Assembly (NCBI RefSeq): GCF_900110275.1
Contig: NZ_FODC01000010.1
Span: forward strand, 1-64,000
Length of the DNA: 64,000 nt
Source: Duganella sp. CF517
Lineage (GTDB): Bacteria > Pseudomonadota > Gammaproteobacteria > Burkholderiales > Burkholderiaceae_D
Direction of reading: 5' to 3'
Part shown: piece by piece, positions 8,489-15,816 of the stretch
How the letters are laid out: each line of letters starts with the position of its first letter
Position numbering within the stretch: the first letter of the stretch is position 1
Made by a program: the position numbers and the translations under genes
The notes under the pieces: generated by a model
What the model was told of the DNA's origin: nothing
Database searches by the model: none
Seen by the model: only the letters and a program-made list of their open reading frames with translations

Positions 8489-9084
8489 TTTATTTCCCAA
8501 AAGAGGATCTCCGATGAGCCGCCAAGGTCGGAGTATAGCCTCGGCAAACTTTGAATTCCCATAGTAAAGCGTGCGAACGTCTCAAGCGAGCCTAGAAAGC
8601 CGGTTGAAGTCAATCGTGAACCATTCCAGAGATCAATGTGATCGCCCGAGGGGTCTCTCTCACCGTCGCGTTGCCAATAATTTTTAAAGAATAAAATACC
8701 GGTCCTACCCGCGATTTTCTTCGTCCAGTCTTTACCAGTGACCGCAACCGGAGCTTTAGGCAAACCGCAGAACGGCTGCTTTTTGAGCCACGCGGCAAGC
8801 TCCTCGGCACGAATCGCAAGCTTTTTTCCATCCACTGATACTGCGGCCTGTTTGAACGAGACCATTTGCACTCCGACCCCTTGTATCGCCCAACTAACTT
8901 TAATCGCGCACTGGTTGTCGTAGCCTGGCGGCGGCGCCCCTGTTTTCGGGTCCAAATATGGAGAGCTCTTCGGATAAGATTTCCACAGATCGGCGAAGCG
9001 CACCACGGGCACATCGATCTTGCACACGGAGTCCTTCGTGGTGTTGGTCTTGACCTTCGCGTGTTGCTTGAGAACCGTTGTCAT
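8485..9084 (-). CDS. Type VI secretion amidase effector, Tae4 family
   Basis: A 199-residue protein resembling Tae4, peptidoglycan amidases injected into the periplasm of rival bacteria. The catalytic cysteine is Cys59 in NQCAIKVSWAI and the histidine is His149 in SGDHIDLWNG, the two hallmark Tae4 motifs. There is no Sec signal, as expected for T6SS cargo. The gene starts at ATG 9084 overlapping the stop of the PAAR gene, and ends overlapping the next gene. The operon order is therefore tip protein, effector, likely immunity. All catalytic residues are present. Confidence 0.85.
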   Translation of the reverse strand: MTTVLKQHAKVKTNTTKDSVCKIDVPVVRFADLWKSYPKSSPYLDPKTGAPPPGYDNQCAIKVSWAIQGVGVQMVSFKQAAVSVDGKKLAIRAEELAAWLKKQPFCGLPKAPVAVTGKDWTKKIAGRTGILFFKNYWQRDGERDPSGDHIDLWNGSRLTSTGFLGSLETFARFTMGIQSLPRLYSDLGGSSEILFWEIK

Positions 9085-9659
9085 CGGCCGACCTCTTCCA
9101 TTTTATCCAAGGCTACATCGCCCCAATAAACGGTGTATTCCTCTTCGTTATAAGTTTCTACACGGGGGAGTATGCCTTCCATAGCTGCGCGGCCAGAGAA
9201 GCGTCGTCCGTCCTGCGTTTCGACGAAATACGGAACGCCATCGATTTCGCTGGCGTCAAGCTGGGGTTGTTTGTCATAGCTTTCGGCGGCCTTTGAGGCC
9301 GCGCCAGACGAGCTTGGAGGCAAAGCCCCCGGCGCCAATTGCGCTGCAGCCGCCGCAGTCGCAATTGAATGCTCAGCGGCTTGCCTTGTGCCTGAACTCC
9401 ATTCCACTGTGTCAGTGAATTGGGAAGCGATAAGAACGGCGCCGCACGAGGATTTCATTCCCGCTACCGCCACACCTTGGCCATAGAATGACGTTGTGGT
9501 CACATCTTCGGCGATCACAAATGTGCCTTTGCACTTTGGGCAGTACACCTTGTGGCCGAAATATGAGATGGGCTTACCCATGCACAGGTCAAGCGGCGAT
9601 CCCTCCAATACTGTGCCGCCGTGACTTGTGGTGTCGCCCTATCGGATTATCTCAGGCAT
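9081..9659 (-). pseudogene. PAAR-domain spike-tip protein with an amber codon at position 7
   Basis: Read from ATG 9659, the product begins MPEIIR, then TAG (9641-9639), then GDTTSHGGTVLEGSPLDL. The last stretch is the usual PAAR start, where a leucine would stand in place of TAG (TTG to TAG is one change). The rest is open: PAAR domain to about residue 100 with YCPKCKGTF cysteines, then an Ala-rich linker and a C-terminal acidic domain ending before the amidase gene. Ribosomes could restart at the TTG at 9608, but this loses the first beta strands. PAAR proteins cap the VgrG spike and carry cargo such as the adjacent Tae4. A sequencing error is possible. Confidence 0.75.
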
Positions 9660-9742
9660 GCGATGCTCCCCAAAGAGGATGATATTTATTTCATCATATT
9701 AATTTTAACGCAATTTTACAGTCTCAGCGAGGCATTGAATCC

Positions 9743-9791
9743 GTTATCACCATGCTAGTTGCGGAAACGTTTCCGCAACTAGTCTGATAAC
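9743..9791. repeat. Long palindrome between tRNA-Ser and the T6SS cargo operon
   Basis: A perfect 28-bp palindrome at 9755-9782 (half site CTAGTTGCGGAAAC) is enclosed by a second inverted pair, GTTATCA at 9743-9749 and TGATAAC at 9785-9791. No T-run follows on either side. It lies upstream of the PAAR operon (start 9659), so it may be an operator or a recombinase site; it could also form a strong hairpin. Confidence 0.7.
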
Positions 9792-9835
9792 ACGGGGATC
9801 TGCGGAAGGCTTATTTTTTCGCAGCTACGTCAGAA

Positions 9836-9865
9836 ACGAAAAAAGCCCTTTAAAATCAAGGGCTT
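9836..9865 (-). terminator. Rho-independent terminator of tRNA-Ser
   Basis: On the minus strand AAGCCCTT, seven-base loop, AAGGGCTT followed by a run of T. It lies 12 bases after the CCA end of the tRNA-Ser gene. Confidence 0.8.
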
Positions 9866-9877
9866 AGTAATATGCGG

Positions 9878-9967
9878 TGGCGGAAGCGGTGAGATTCGAA
9901 CTCACGAACGGCTCACACCGTCGGCAGTTTTCAAGACTGCTGCCTTCAACCACTCGGCCACGCTTCC
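9878..9967 (-). tRNA. tRNA-Ser (anticodon UGA)
   Basis: A 90-nt class II tRNA with encoded CCA. The acceptor stem GGAAGCG pairs with CGCTTCC. The anticodon stem GCAGT/ACTGC encloses CTTGAAA, giving anticodon UGA (reads UCA). A long variable arm follows and the T loop has TTCGAAT. Serine tRNA genes are common integration sites, and an integrase relic lies 1.9 kb away, but I saw no duplicate of the tRNA 3' end in the window. Confidence 0.95.
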
Positions 9968-10026
9968 TATGGCGCAGCATTATACAGAATTCAACCCGTT
10001 GATGGGTAATCGCGCGGAAGACGTCG

Positions 10027-12111
10027 TCAGGCCGCTCGGCTTGCCCGCCCCGGCGTCCAGTTCTCGCGCAGCGCCAGCTCGAAGGCCGCCGCCTCCAGCG
10101 GTTGCGAGAACAGATAGCCCTGCACCTCGTCGCAGCCGGAATTCTTCAGGAACGCCAGCTGCTCGACCGTCTCCACGCCCTCGGCGATCACCTTGTGCTT
10201 CAACTGCTGGGCGATGCTGATGATCGTGTTGGCGATCGCGCAATCGTTGGCGTCGCTCGGTATGCCGATCGTGAACGAGCGGTCGATCTTCAACGTGTCG
10301 ATCGGGAAGCGCTTCAGGTACGACAGGCTCGAATATCCGGTGCCGAAATCGTCCAGCGACAACGTCACGCCCAGCGCCGTGATCCGGTCCATGATGCCGA
10401 TCACGCGGTCGATGTTGTGCATCAAGGTGCTTTCGGTGATCTCCAGCTCCAGCCACGACGGTTCCAGCCCGTAGCGGTTGAGCGTATCCATCACCCGCCC
10501 CGGCAGCGACGCGGTGAACTCGCGCGCCGAGACGTTGACCGCCAGCCGGATCGGCGGCAAGCCGGCGTCCTTCCACAGCTTGGCCTGCGCACAGGCCGCC
10601 TCCAGCACCCATTCGCCCACCTGCACCACCAGCCCGGTCGCCTCGGCCAGCGGGATGAACTCGGCCGGCGGCACCAGGCCGCGCTGCGGATGGCGCCAGC
10701 GCACCAGCGCTTCGGCGCCGATGATCTTGCCGTTGTCGATGGAGAATTTTGGCTGGTAGTGCAGCAGCAGCTCGCCGTTGCCGAGCGCGTAGCGCAGCCC
10801 GGTTTCGATGCGCATGCGCTCCTGCATGCCCTGGTTCATGTCCTGGCTGTAGAAGGCGACGTGGTCGCCGTTGACGCCGCCCTCCTGCTTGGCGCGGTAC
10901 ATGGCGATGTCGGCCAGCCGCAGCAAGGTTTCGGCGTCGTCGCCGTCCTGCGGATAGACGCTGATGCCGATGCTGCCGCCGACCCGCAAATCGTGGCCGT
11001 CGATCATGATCGGGCTGTTGAGCGTGGCGAGCAGCTTTTGCGCGATCATGCTCGCTTCGAAGTGCTGGCCGAGGTCGAACAGGCCGATGGCGAATTCGTC
11101 GCCGCCCAGCCGCGCCACCAGGTCCTGGTCGCGCAGCACCGTGCGGAAGCGGCGCGCCACTTCGCACAGCAATTCGTCGCCGACCTTGCGCCCGAGCGTG
11201 TCGTTGATCATCTTGAAGCGGTTCAGGTCGATGAACAGCACGCAGCCTTGCAGCTTGCCGCGCTGCGCCACCATCAGCGCCTGGTCGACCAGCTTGGTCA
11301 GCAGCGTGCGGTTCGGCAGGTTGGTCAGCGCGTCGTAGTACGCAAGGTGGTGGATGCGCTCTTCGGCCAGCTTGCGCTCGGTGATGTCGGTGAGGTAGGC
11401 GATCAGGCCCATCGATCGCTTGTTGAGGTCGCACAGCGGCGACAGCGACAGGCTGGCCCAGAACACCTCGCCCGATTTTTTCTTGCGCCGCACTTCCATC
11501 AGCCGCCCGCCCTGCTCGAGGAACGGGTCGTGGGCGTCGATGTCTTCGTCGTCGTACAGGAACAGGATGTTGCGCCCCACCGCTTCGACCGAGGTGTAGC
11601 CGAACAGCCGCTCGGCGCCCTTGTTCCAGCTCAGGATGAAGCCGTTCATGTCCATCGTGACCACCGATTCGTGGATGTGGTCGAGGATCTGCGCCTGGTG
11701 CTGCAATTGCGACTCGACCTGGACGTAGGCGTGGGTGCTGCGCTGCGCCAGCGAGTGCACTTGCAGCACGCTGCCGGCCAGCGTGGCGAGGCTGGCCAGG
11801 TGCTGGCGGTCGGCGTCGCTGTAGCCGAGCCGTCCGGAGACGGTGAAGCGGCCGAAATAGCGGTCCTCGAACCAGATGTCCTGCGTCAGGCTGGGAACGG
11901 CGGCGTCGTTGGCGGCGACGATTTCCTCGACCGGCGGCGCGACCAGCAGCGAGACGGCGTCGGCCGGCAGGTATTCGCCCAGCGGGCTGTTGGTGACGCT
12001 GCGCACGATGCGTCCCAGTTCCTCGGCCATGGCGCTGCCGCGCAGTCGCAACACAGCGTCGCAGACGGCGGCGCTGTGGCTGAGGAAGTCGGAGACGGGA
12101 TGGTCGGCCAT
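10027..12111 (-). CDS. PAS-GGDEF-EAL cyclic-di-GMP signalling protein
   Basis: A 694-residue cytoplasmic protein. An N-terminal GAF-like region (about 1-140) is followed by a PAS domain (about 150-265, GFILSWNKGAERLFGYTSVE), then GGDEF (about 280-440, DALTNLPNR and RLGGDEFAI) and EAL (about 450-685). GGDEF is intact, and an RxxD inhibitory site (RDQD) sits five residues before it. EAL has EALVRWRHP, DDFGTGYSSLSYLKRF and AEGVETVEQ, so phosphodiesterase activity is also possible. The gene follows the HDOD gene by three bases, so both probably form one operon read from about 13284. The net enzyme activity cannot be told from sequence. Confidence 0.9.
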   Translation of the reverse strand: MADHPVSDFLSHSAAVCDAVLRLRGSAMAEELGRIVRSVTNSPLGEYLPADAVSLLVAPPVEEIVAANDAAVPSLTQDIWFEDRYFGRFTVSGRLGYSDADRQHLASLATLAGSVLQVHSLAQRSTHAYVQVESQLQHQAQILDHIHESVVTMDMNGFILSWNKGAERLFGYTSVEAVGRNILFLYDDEDIDAHDPFLEQGGRLMEVRRKKKSGEVFWASLSLSPLCDLNKRSMGLIAYLTDITERKLAEERIHHLAYYDALTNLPNRTLLTKLVDQALMVAQRGKLQGCVLFIDLNRFKMINDTLGRKVGDELLCEVARRFRTVLRDQDLVARLGGDEFAIGLFDLGQHFEASMIAQKLLATLNSPIMIDGHDLRVGGSIGISVYPQDGDDAETLLRLADIAMYRAKQEGGVNGDHVAFYSQDMNQGMQERMRIETGLRYALGNGELLLHYQPKFSIDNGKIIGAEALVRWRHPQRGLVPPAEFIPLAEATGLVVQVGEWVLEAACAQAKLWKDAGLPPIRLAVNVSAREFTASLPGRVMDTLNRYGLEPSWLELEITESTLMHNIDRVIGIMDRITALGVTLSLDDFGTGYSSLSYLKRFPIDTLKIDRSFTIGIPSDANDCAIANTIISIAQQLKHKVIAEGVETVEQLAFLKNSGCDEVQGYLFSQPLEAAAFELALRENWTPGRASRAA

Positions 12112-12114
12112 GGC

Positions 12115-13284
12115 TTAGAGATTCCTGCTGACCTGGATGGCCCAGTGGTAGGCCTGCAGCTGCGCTTGCCAGTAGGTGTCGGCGCCGATGCCGGCCTTGT
12201 CGAGCGCGTCGCGGTCGTGGTGCTCGACCAGGCTGAGCAGCTCGCCCAGCGGGCCGCCGCGGTCCAGCAGCGCCATGACGACATCCAGGTCCAGGCTGAG
12301 CGCGGCGACGATTTCCGTCATCGACATGCCCAGCAACACGTCGAGCAGCGAGAACACGCCGGCGACGAAGGCCATGTCCTGCTGGTCGCGGTCCCAGCCG
12401 AGCGACTTGCTGAGCGCTTCCATGTGGGCCGCGCGCACCGCCGCCAGCGGCAGCAGCGGGTTGGCCAGGCCGTCGTCCTGCTGGCGCGCGTACAGCAGCA
12501 ATTGCAGCCAGCGTTGCAGCTGGCGCCGCCCCAGCACGTTGATCGCCTGGCCGAAGCTGTGGATCGGCGAACTGAGCGCGAACGCCGCCGAGTTGACCAG
12601 TTTCAGCAAGTGGTAGGACAGCGCCGGGTCTTGCTTGAGCAGCACTTCGAGTTCGCGCGAGTCGGCGTCGCGCGCCAGCATGCCCAGCAGCGCCAGCAGC
12701 CGCTTGCGCGAGGTGCCGTCGCCGGCGCCCTCCTGCGACGGATGCAGCGCGTAGTCGCCGCTGAACCAGTGGAAGCCGGCGTGCGCGCATTCGGCGATGC
12801 GCAGCTCGCTGTGCATATTGGTGGCCAGGTGCGGGCCGGGCTGGCCGATCAGCGCGATCACCGGCGGCAGCTTGAGCGAGGCGTCCACCATCAGCGACGT
12901 GGCGCCGCACATGGTGGCGGCCGAGCCGGCGCTGACGCCTTCGATCATGATGCGGTAGCCGGCCTCGGCGATGGTGGCGAGTTTCTTTTGCACCGGCACC
13001 TCGGCGCAGCGTGCGGCCGGCACGCGCAGCATCACGCGGGCCGGCGGCAGGCTCGACAGCTGCGACAGTTCCAGCGCCGCCGGATCGGGCACCGGCACGA
13101 TGCAATCGAGCGGCGCCAGCGCGGCAAAGGCGTCGGGCGTTCTGAACAGGGTGAGCGTGGACTGGAAAGCGTCGCCCGTGTCGGCGGACAATTCGAAAGT
13201 CAGCGCCACCCACTCGTTGCGAGCGTTGGACACCGCTTGGAATTCCACGAGGGGGAACGGGCTAGTATCGGGCGCGGGCATCAA
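12115..13284 (-). CDS. HDOD-domain signalling protein (degenerate EAL-HDOD, YuxH-like)
   Basis: 389 residues. The N-terminal half resembles a degenerate EAL barrel without the EAL signature. The C-terminal half is an HDOD domain: LARDADSRELEVLLKQDPAL, then LLKLVNSAAFAL, with IHSFGQAINVLGRRQLQRW. Proteins of this layout are regulators in c-di-GMP and motility circuits rather than enzymes. The gene sits three bases upstream of the GGDEF-EAL gene, so the two are likely co-expressed. The upstream 270 bases (13285-13558) are AT-rich and probably hold the promoter; no specific operator was recognised. Confidence 0.85.
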   Translation of the reverse strand: MMPAPDTSPFPLVEFQAVSNARNEWVALTFELSADTGDAFQSTLTLFRTPDAFAALAPLDCIVPVPDPAALELSQLSSLPPARVMLRVPAARCAEVPVQKKLATIAEAGYRIMIEGVSAGSAATMCGATSLMVDASLKLPPVIALIGQPGPHLATNMHSELRIAECAHAGFHWFSGDYALHPSQEGAGDGTSRKRLLALLGMLARDADSRELEVLLKQDPALSYHLLKLVNSAAFALSSPIHSFGQAINVLGRRQLQRWLQLLLYARQQDDGLANPLLPLAAVRAAHMEALSKSLGWDRDQQDMAFVAGVFSLLDVLLGMSMTEIVAALSLDLDVVMALLDRGGPLGELLSLVEHHDRDALDKAGIGADTYWQAQLQAYHWAIQVSRNL

Positions 13285-13558
13285 TTTCTCATCGAGGGTG
13301 GTGCGCGCAGCGATCGTTCAACTATGACGGGGCAAACAAATACCATGGGGCAGTAGAGTAATTTGCAAATATGACCAGTATAGGAACAACTGACTGCACA
13401 CAAAAACATTTTTCTTTTTACACAATTGCAATTTTCTAAGCAGTTAGAATATATCAGATATTGCCGGACAAACACGGAATATTAGAAATTGCTCAACAGT
13501 ATTAGAGGTTCGGCTCGATTTTGTTGCATCCAAACAAAGAATCATGGTGAAAGTTATG

Positions 13559-14176
13559 TCACTGGGCATGCTGGACGGCAAAACGGATCAATTCGGCCTG
13601 TCCTTCGATGCCCAGCTTGCGTTTGATGTTGAGCCGGTGCGTCTCGACGGTGCGCACGCTCAGGTCGAGCGCGCGGGCGATCTGCTTGTTCGATTCGCCG
13701 TTGGCGATGTGGCGCAACACCTCGTGCTCGCGCGAGGTCAGCTGGTTGTCCTGGTTTTGCGGCTGCGCCAGCTGGCGCGCCAGCGCGGCGCTGTAGTAAA
13801 TGCCGCCGGACATGACGGTCTCGATGGCGACGACGATGTCCTTGCCGGGCGCGTCCTTGAGCACGTAGCCGCGCGCGCCGGCCTGGATCGCCTGCGAGAC
13901 GTACTCGAGCTTGTCGTGCATCGACAGGATCAGCACCGCGATGCGGGGGAACGCCTGCTTGAACTGGGCGGTCGCCTCGATGCCGTTGGTGCCGCGCATA
14001 TTGATATCCATCAGCACCAGGTCGACCGCGCACTGGCCCGCCTGCTCCAGCGCCTCGGCCGCGCCGCCGGCCTCGGCCACGACCTCGAACTGCGCCATCG
14101 CCTCCAGCCGCGCGCGCAGGCCGTCGCGCACCAGGGGGTGGTCGTCGACCAGCAGGATTTTGATTGTTGAGCTCAT
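13559..14176 (-). CDS. NarL/LuxR-family response regulator
   Basis: 205 residues. The receiver domain has LLVDDHPLVRDGL and the phospho-acceptor Asp in LVLMDINMRG, with Lys in GYVLKDA. The C-terminal LuxR-type HTH shows LTSREHEVLRHIANGESNKQ and LSVRTVETH. It follows the histidine kinase gene on the same strand by about 70 bases, so the two form a pair. Being divergent from cstA, it probably controls that transporter gene, and direct repeats in the shared promoter region may be its sites. Confidence 0.9.
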   Translation of the reverse strand: MSSTIKILLVDDHPLVRDGLRARLEAMAQFEVVAEAGGAAEALEQAGQCAVDLVLMDINMRGTNGIEATAQFKQAFPRIAVLILSMHDKLEYVSQAIQAGARGYVLKDAPGKDIVVAIETVMSGGIYYSAALARQLAQPQNQDNQLTSREHEVLRHIANGESNKQIARALDLSVRTVETHRLNIKRKLGIEGQAELIRFAVQHAQ

Positions 14177-14247
14177 GGCGTGCGTCTTCCCGGTACTTTA
14201 AAAAATTCGGCGGCGGTGGTTCATATTAGCCGTTGCGCCGGCGTTGT

Positions 14248-15609
14248 TCAGCTATTGTTGGCGGCGTAGGCGCTCAGCACGGTGCCGTCCGACGACGAGA
14301 CGATCTCGAAGCGGCCGCCGATGGCGTCCATCCGCTCCATCATGTTGCGCAGGCCGATGCCGTGCTTCGGATGCAGCGCGATGCCCTCGGCGTCGAAGCC
14401 GACGCCGTCGTCGCTGATGCGCAGGTTGACGCCCTTGCCGTCGCCGGTCAGGCCGATCTCGATGGCGCTGGCGGCGGCGTGGCGCTCGATGTTGGTCAAC
14501 GCCTCCTGGGCGATGCGGAACAGCACCGTGTTGGCGACGTCGGCCAGCCCGTCGGTGATGCCGCTGGCCTCGAAGCGCACCGGCGTGCCGCTGCTGAGCG
14601 TGTATTCCTGGCCCAGGTGGTGCAGCGCCGCCGCCAGCCCCAGGTCGTCGAGGATGGCCGGGCGCAGGTTGTGCGAGATGCGGCGCACCTCGCCCATCAC
14701 ATTGCTCAACTGCCCGGCGGCGTGCTCGAACACCGCGTGCGCGGCCTGGCGCTGCTCCGCTTTGTCCGACGACAGCCGGATCATCCCGGCCTCGATCTGC
14801 AACTTGATCGACACCAGCCACTGGCTGATACCGTCGTGCAAGTCGCGCGACAGCCGCGCCCGCTCCTGCTCCTGCGATTCGACCACCCGCTGCGCCAGCA
14901 CCTTGAGCTTGGCGTCGGCGACGCGGAATTCGCTGATATTGAGCGCCAGCCCGGTGCTGGCCACCGTCACCGAGGCGGCGATGGCGATGGCGGCGATCCA
15001 CAGCATCGTGTTGTGGATGTTGCCCGATTGCTGGATGTCGATCTTGGCCAGCGCGCGGTCGACGTCGTCCAGATAGATGCCGGTGCCCATCATCCAGCCC
15101 CAGTTCGGCATCGCGATCACATAGCCGAGCTTGGCGACCGGCTTGCGCGTCGACGGCTTGATCCACATGTAGCGCTCCAAGCCGCCACCGGCGCGGGCGC
15201 GCTGCAGCAGGTTCTGGATCGTCGGCCGGCCCAGCGCGTCGCGCAGCTCGAACAGGTTCTTGCCCACCAGCTCGGGCTGGCGCGGATGCATCAGGGTGTT
15301 GCCGCTCATATCGTACAAAAAGAAATAACCGTCGTCGCCGTAGCTCAGCGACGACAGGATGCGCTTGGCCTCCTCCAGCGTGGCCGGGTCGTTGCGGCCG
15401 GAATGGTACAGGTGCGAGATCGAATGCGAGGCCAGCGCGACGTAATGCTTGAGCTCGGCCTCTTTGCTGCTGAGATACGCTTGCTGGATGGTCTCGCGCT
15501 GCTGCTGGGCCAGCAGCACGGACTGGTGCCGCACCGCCAGCGCGATCGCGCACAGCGCCAGGATCAGCGGCGTGATGGCCAGGAATATGACTTTTTGCCG
15601 CAACTTCAT
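14248..15609 (-). CDS. Sensor histidine kinase with extracytoplasmic Cache domain
   Basis: 453 residues. Two membrane segments (about 8-28 and 198-222) bracket a periplasmic Cache domain (FFLYDMSGNTLMHPRQPELVG and GTGIYLDDVDRAL), which in this family binds small carboxylates. Then HisKA_3 (RARLSRDLHDGISQWLVSIK, phosphorylated His in RDLHDG) and HATPase (RIAQEALTNIERHA, GIGLRNMMERM). Paired with the NarL-type regulator downstream and divergent from cstA-ybdD, it is likely a carbon-source sensor for that transporter. The substrate is not known; pyruvate is a reasonable guess from the CstA/BtsT family. Confidence 0.9.
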   Translation of the reverse strand: MKLRQKVIFLAITPLILALCAIALAVRHQSVLLAQQQRETIQQAYLSSKEAELKHYVALASHSISHLYHSGRNDPATLEEAKRILSSLSYGDDGYFFLYDMSGNTLMHPRQPELVGKNLFELRDALGRPTIQNLLQRARAGGGLERYMWIKPSTRKPVAKLGYVIAMPNWGWMMGTGIYLDDVDRALAKIDIQQSGNIHNTMLWIAAIAIAASVTVASTGLALNISEFRVADAKLKVLAQRVVESQEQERARLSRDLHDGISQWLVSIKLQIEAGMIRLSSDKAEQRQAAHAVFEHAAGQLSNVMGEVRRISHNLRPAILDDLGLAAALHHLGQEYTLSSGTPVRFEASGITDGLADVANTVLFRIAQEALTNIERHAAASAIEIGLTGDGKGVNLRISDDGVGFDAEGIALHPKHGIGLRNMMERMDAIGGRFEIVSSSDGTVLSAYAANNS

Positions 15610-15673
15610 GAAACACCGCCCATCCGAATATCCAATTTCCGCGATTCTACGCCCCCGCGCGCGCCCGGTCGTA

Positions 15674-15707
15674 CGTAGTACTACCTAGCGCGCCTGCGTA
15701 GTGCTGC
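15674..15707. promoter_or_regulatory. Direct repeat in the kinase/cstA divergent region
   Basis: CGTAGTACTAC (15674-15684) and CGTAGTGCTGC (15697-15707) are direct repeats with start points 23 bp apart, about two helical turns. This suits a dimeric response regulator bound side by side. They lie 110-143 bases before the cstA start and 65-98 bases before the kinase start. The link to the NarL-type regulator is inferred. Confidence 0.4.
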
Positions 15708-15816
15708 GCTTGCGCCGATTATCAGCTTCGTGAATACTCGCCATAAGCTGCCACGATGCCGGATTGACAAGGCCAAGGCAGCACCAGACGAAATTCGGAA
15801 TCTCCTTGGAGGAAGC

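Noticed and set aside
9980..13356. Very long open frames (over 1000 codons) overlapping the GGDEF-EAL and HDOD genes on both strands
   Set aside because: They are shadows of high-GC coding sequence: Arg/Ala/Gly- or His/Val-rich with no domains, while the genes beneath have clear motifs.
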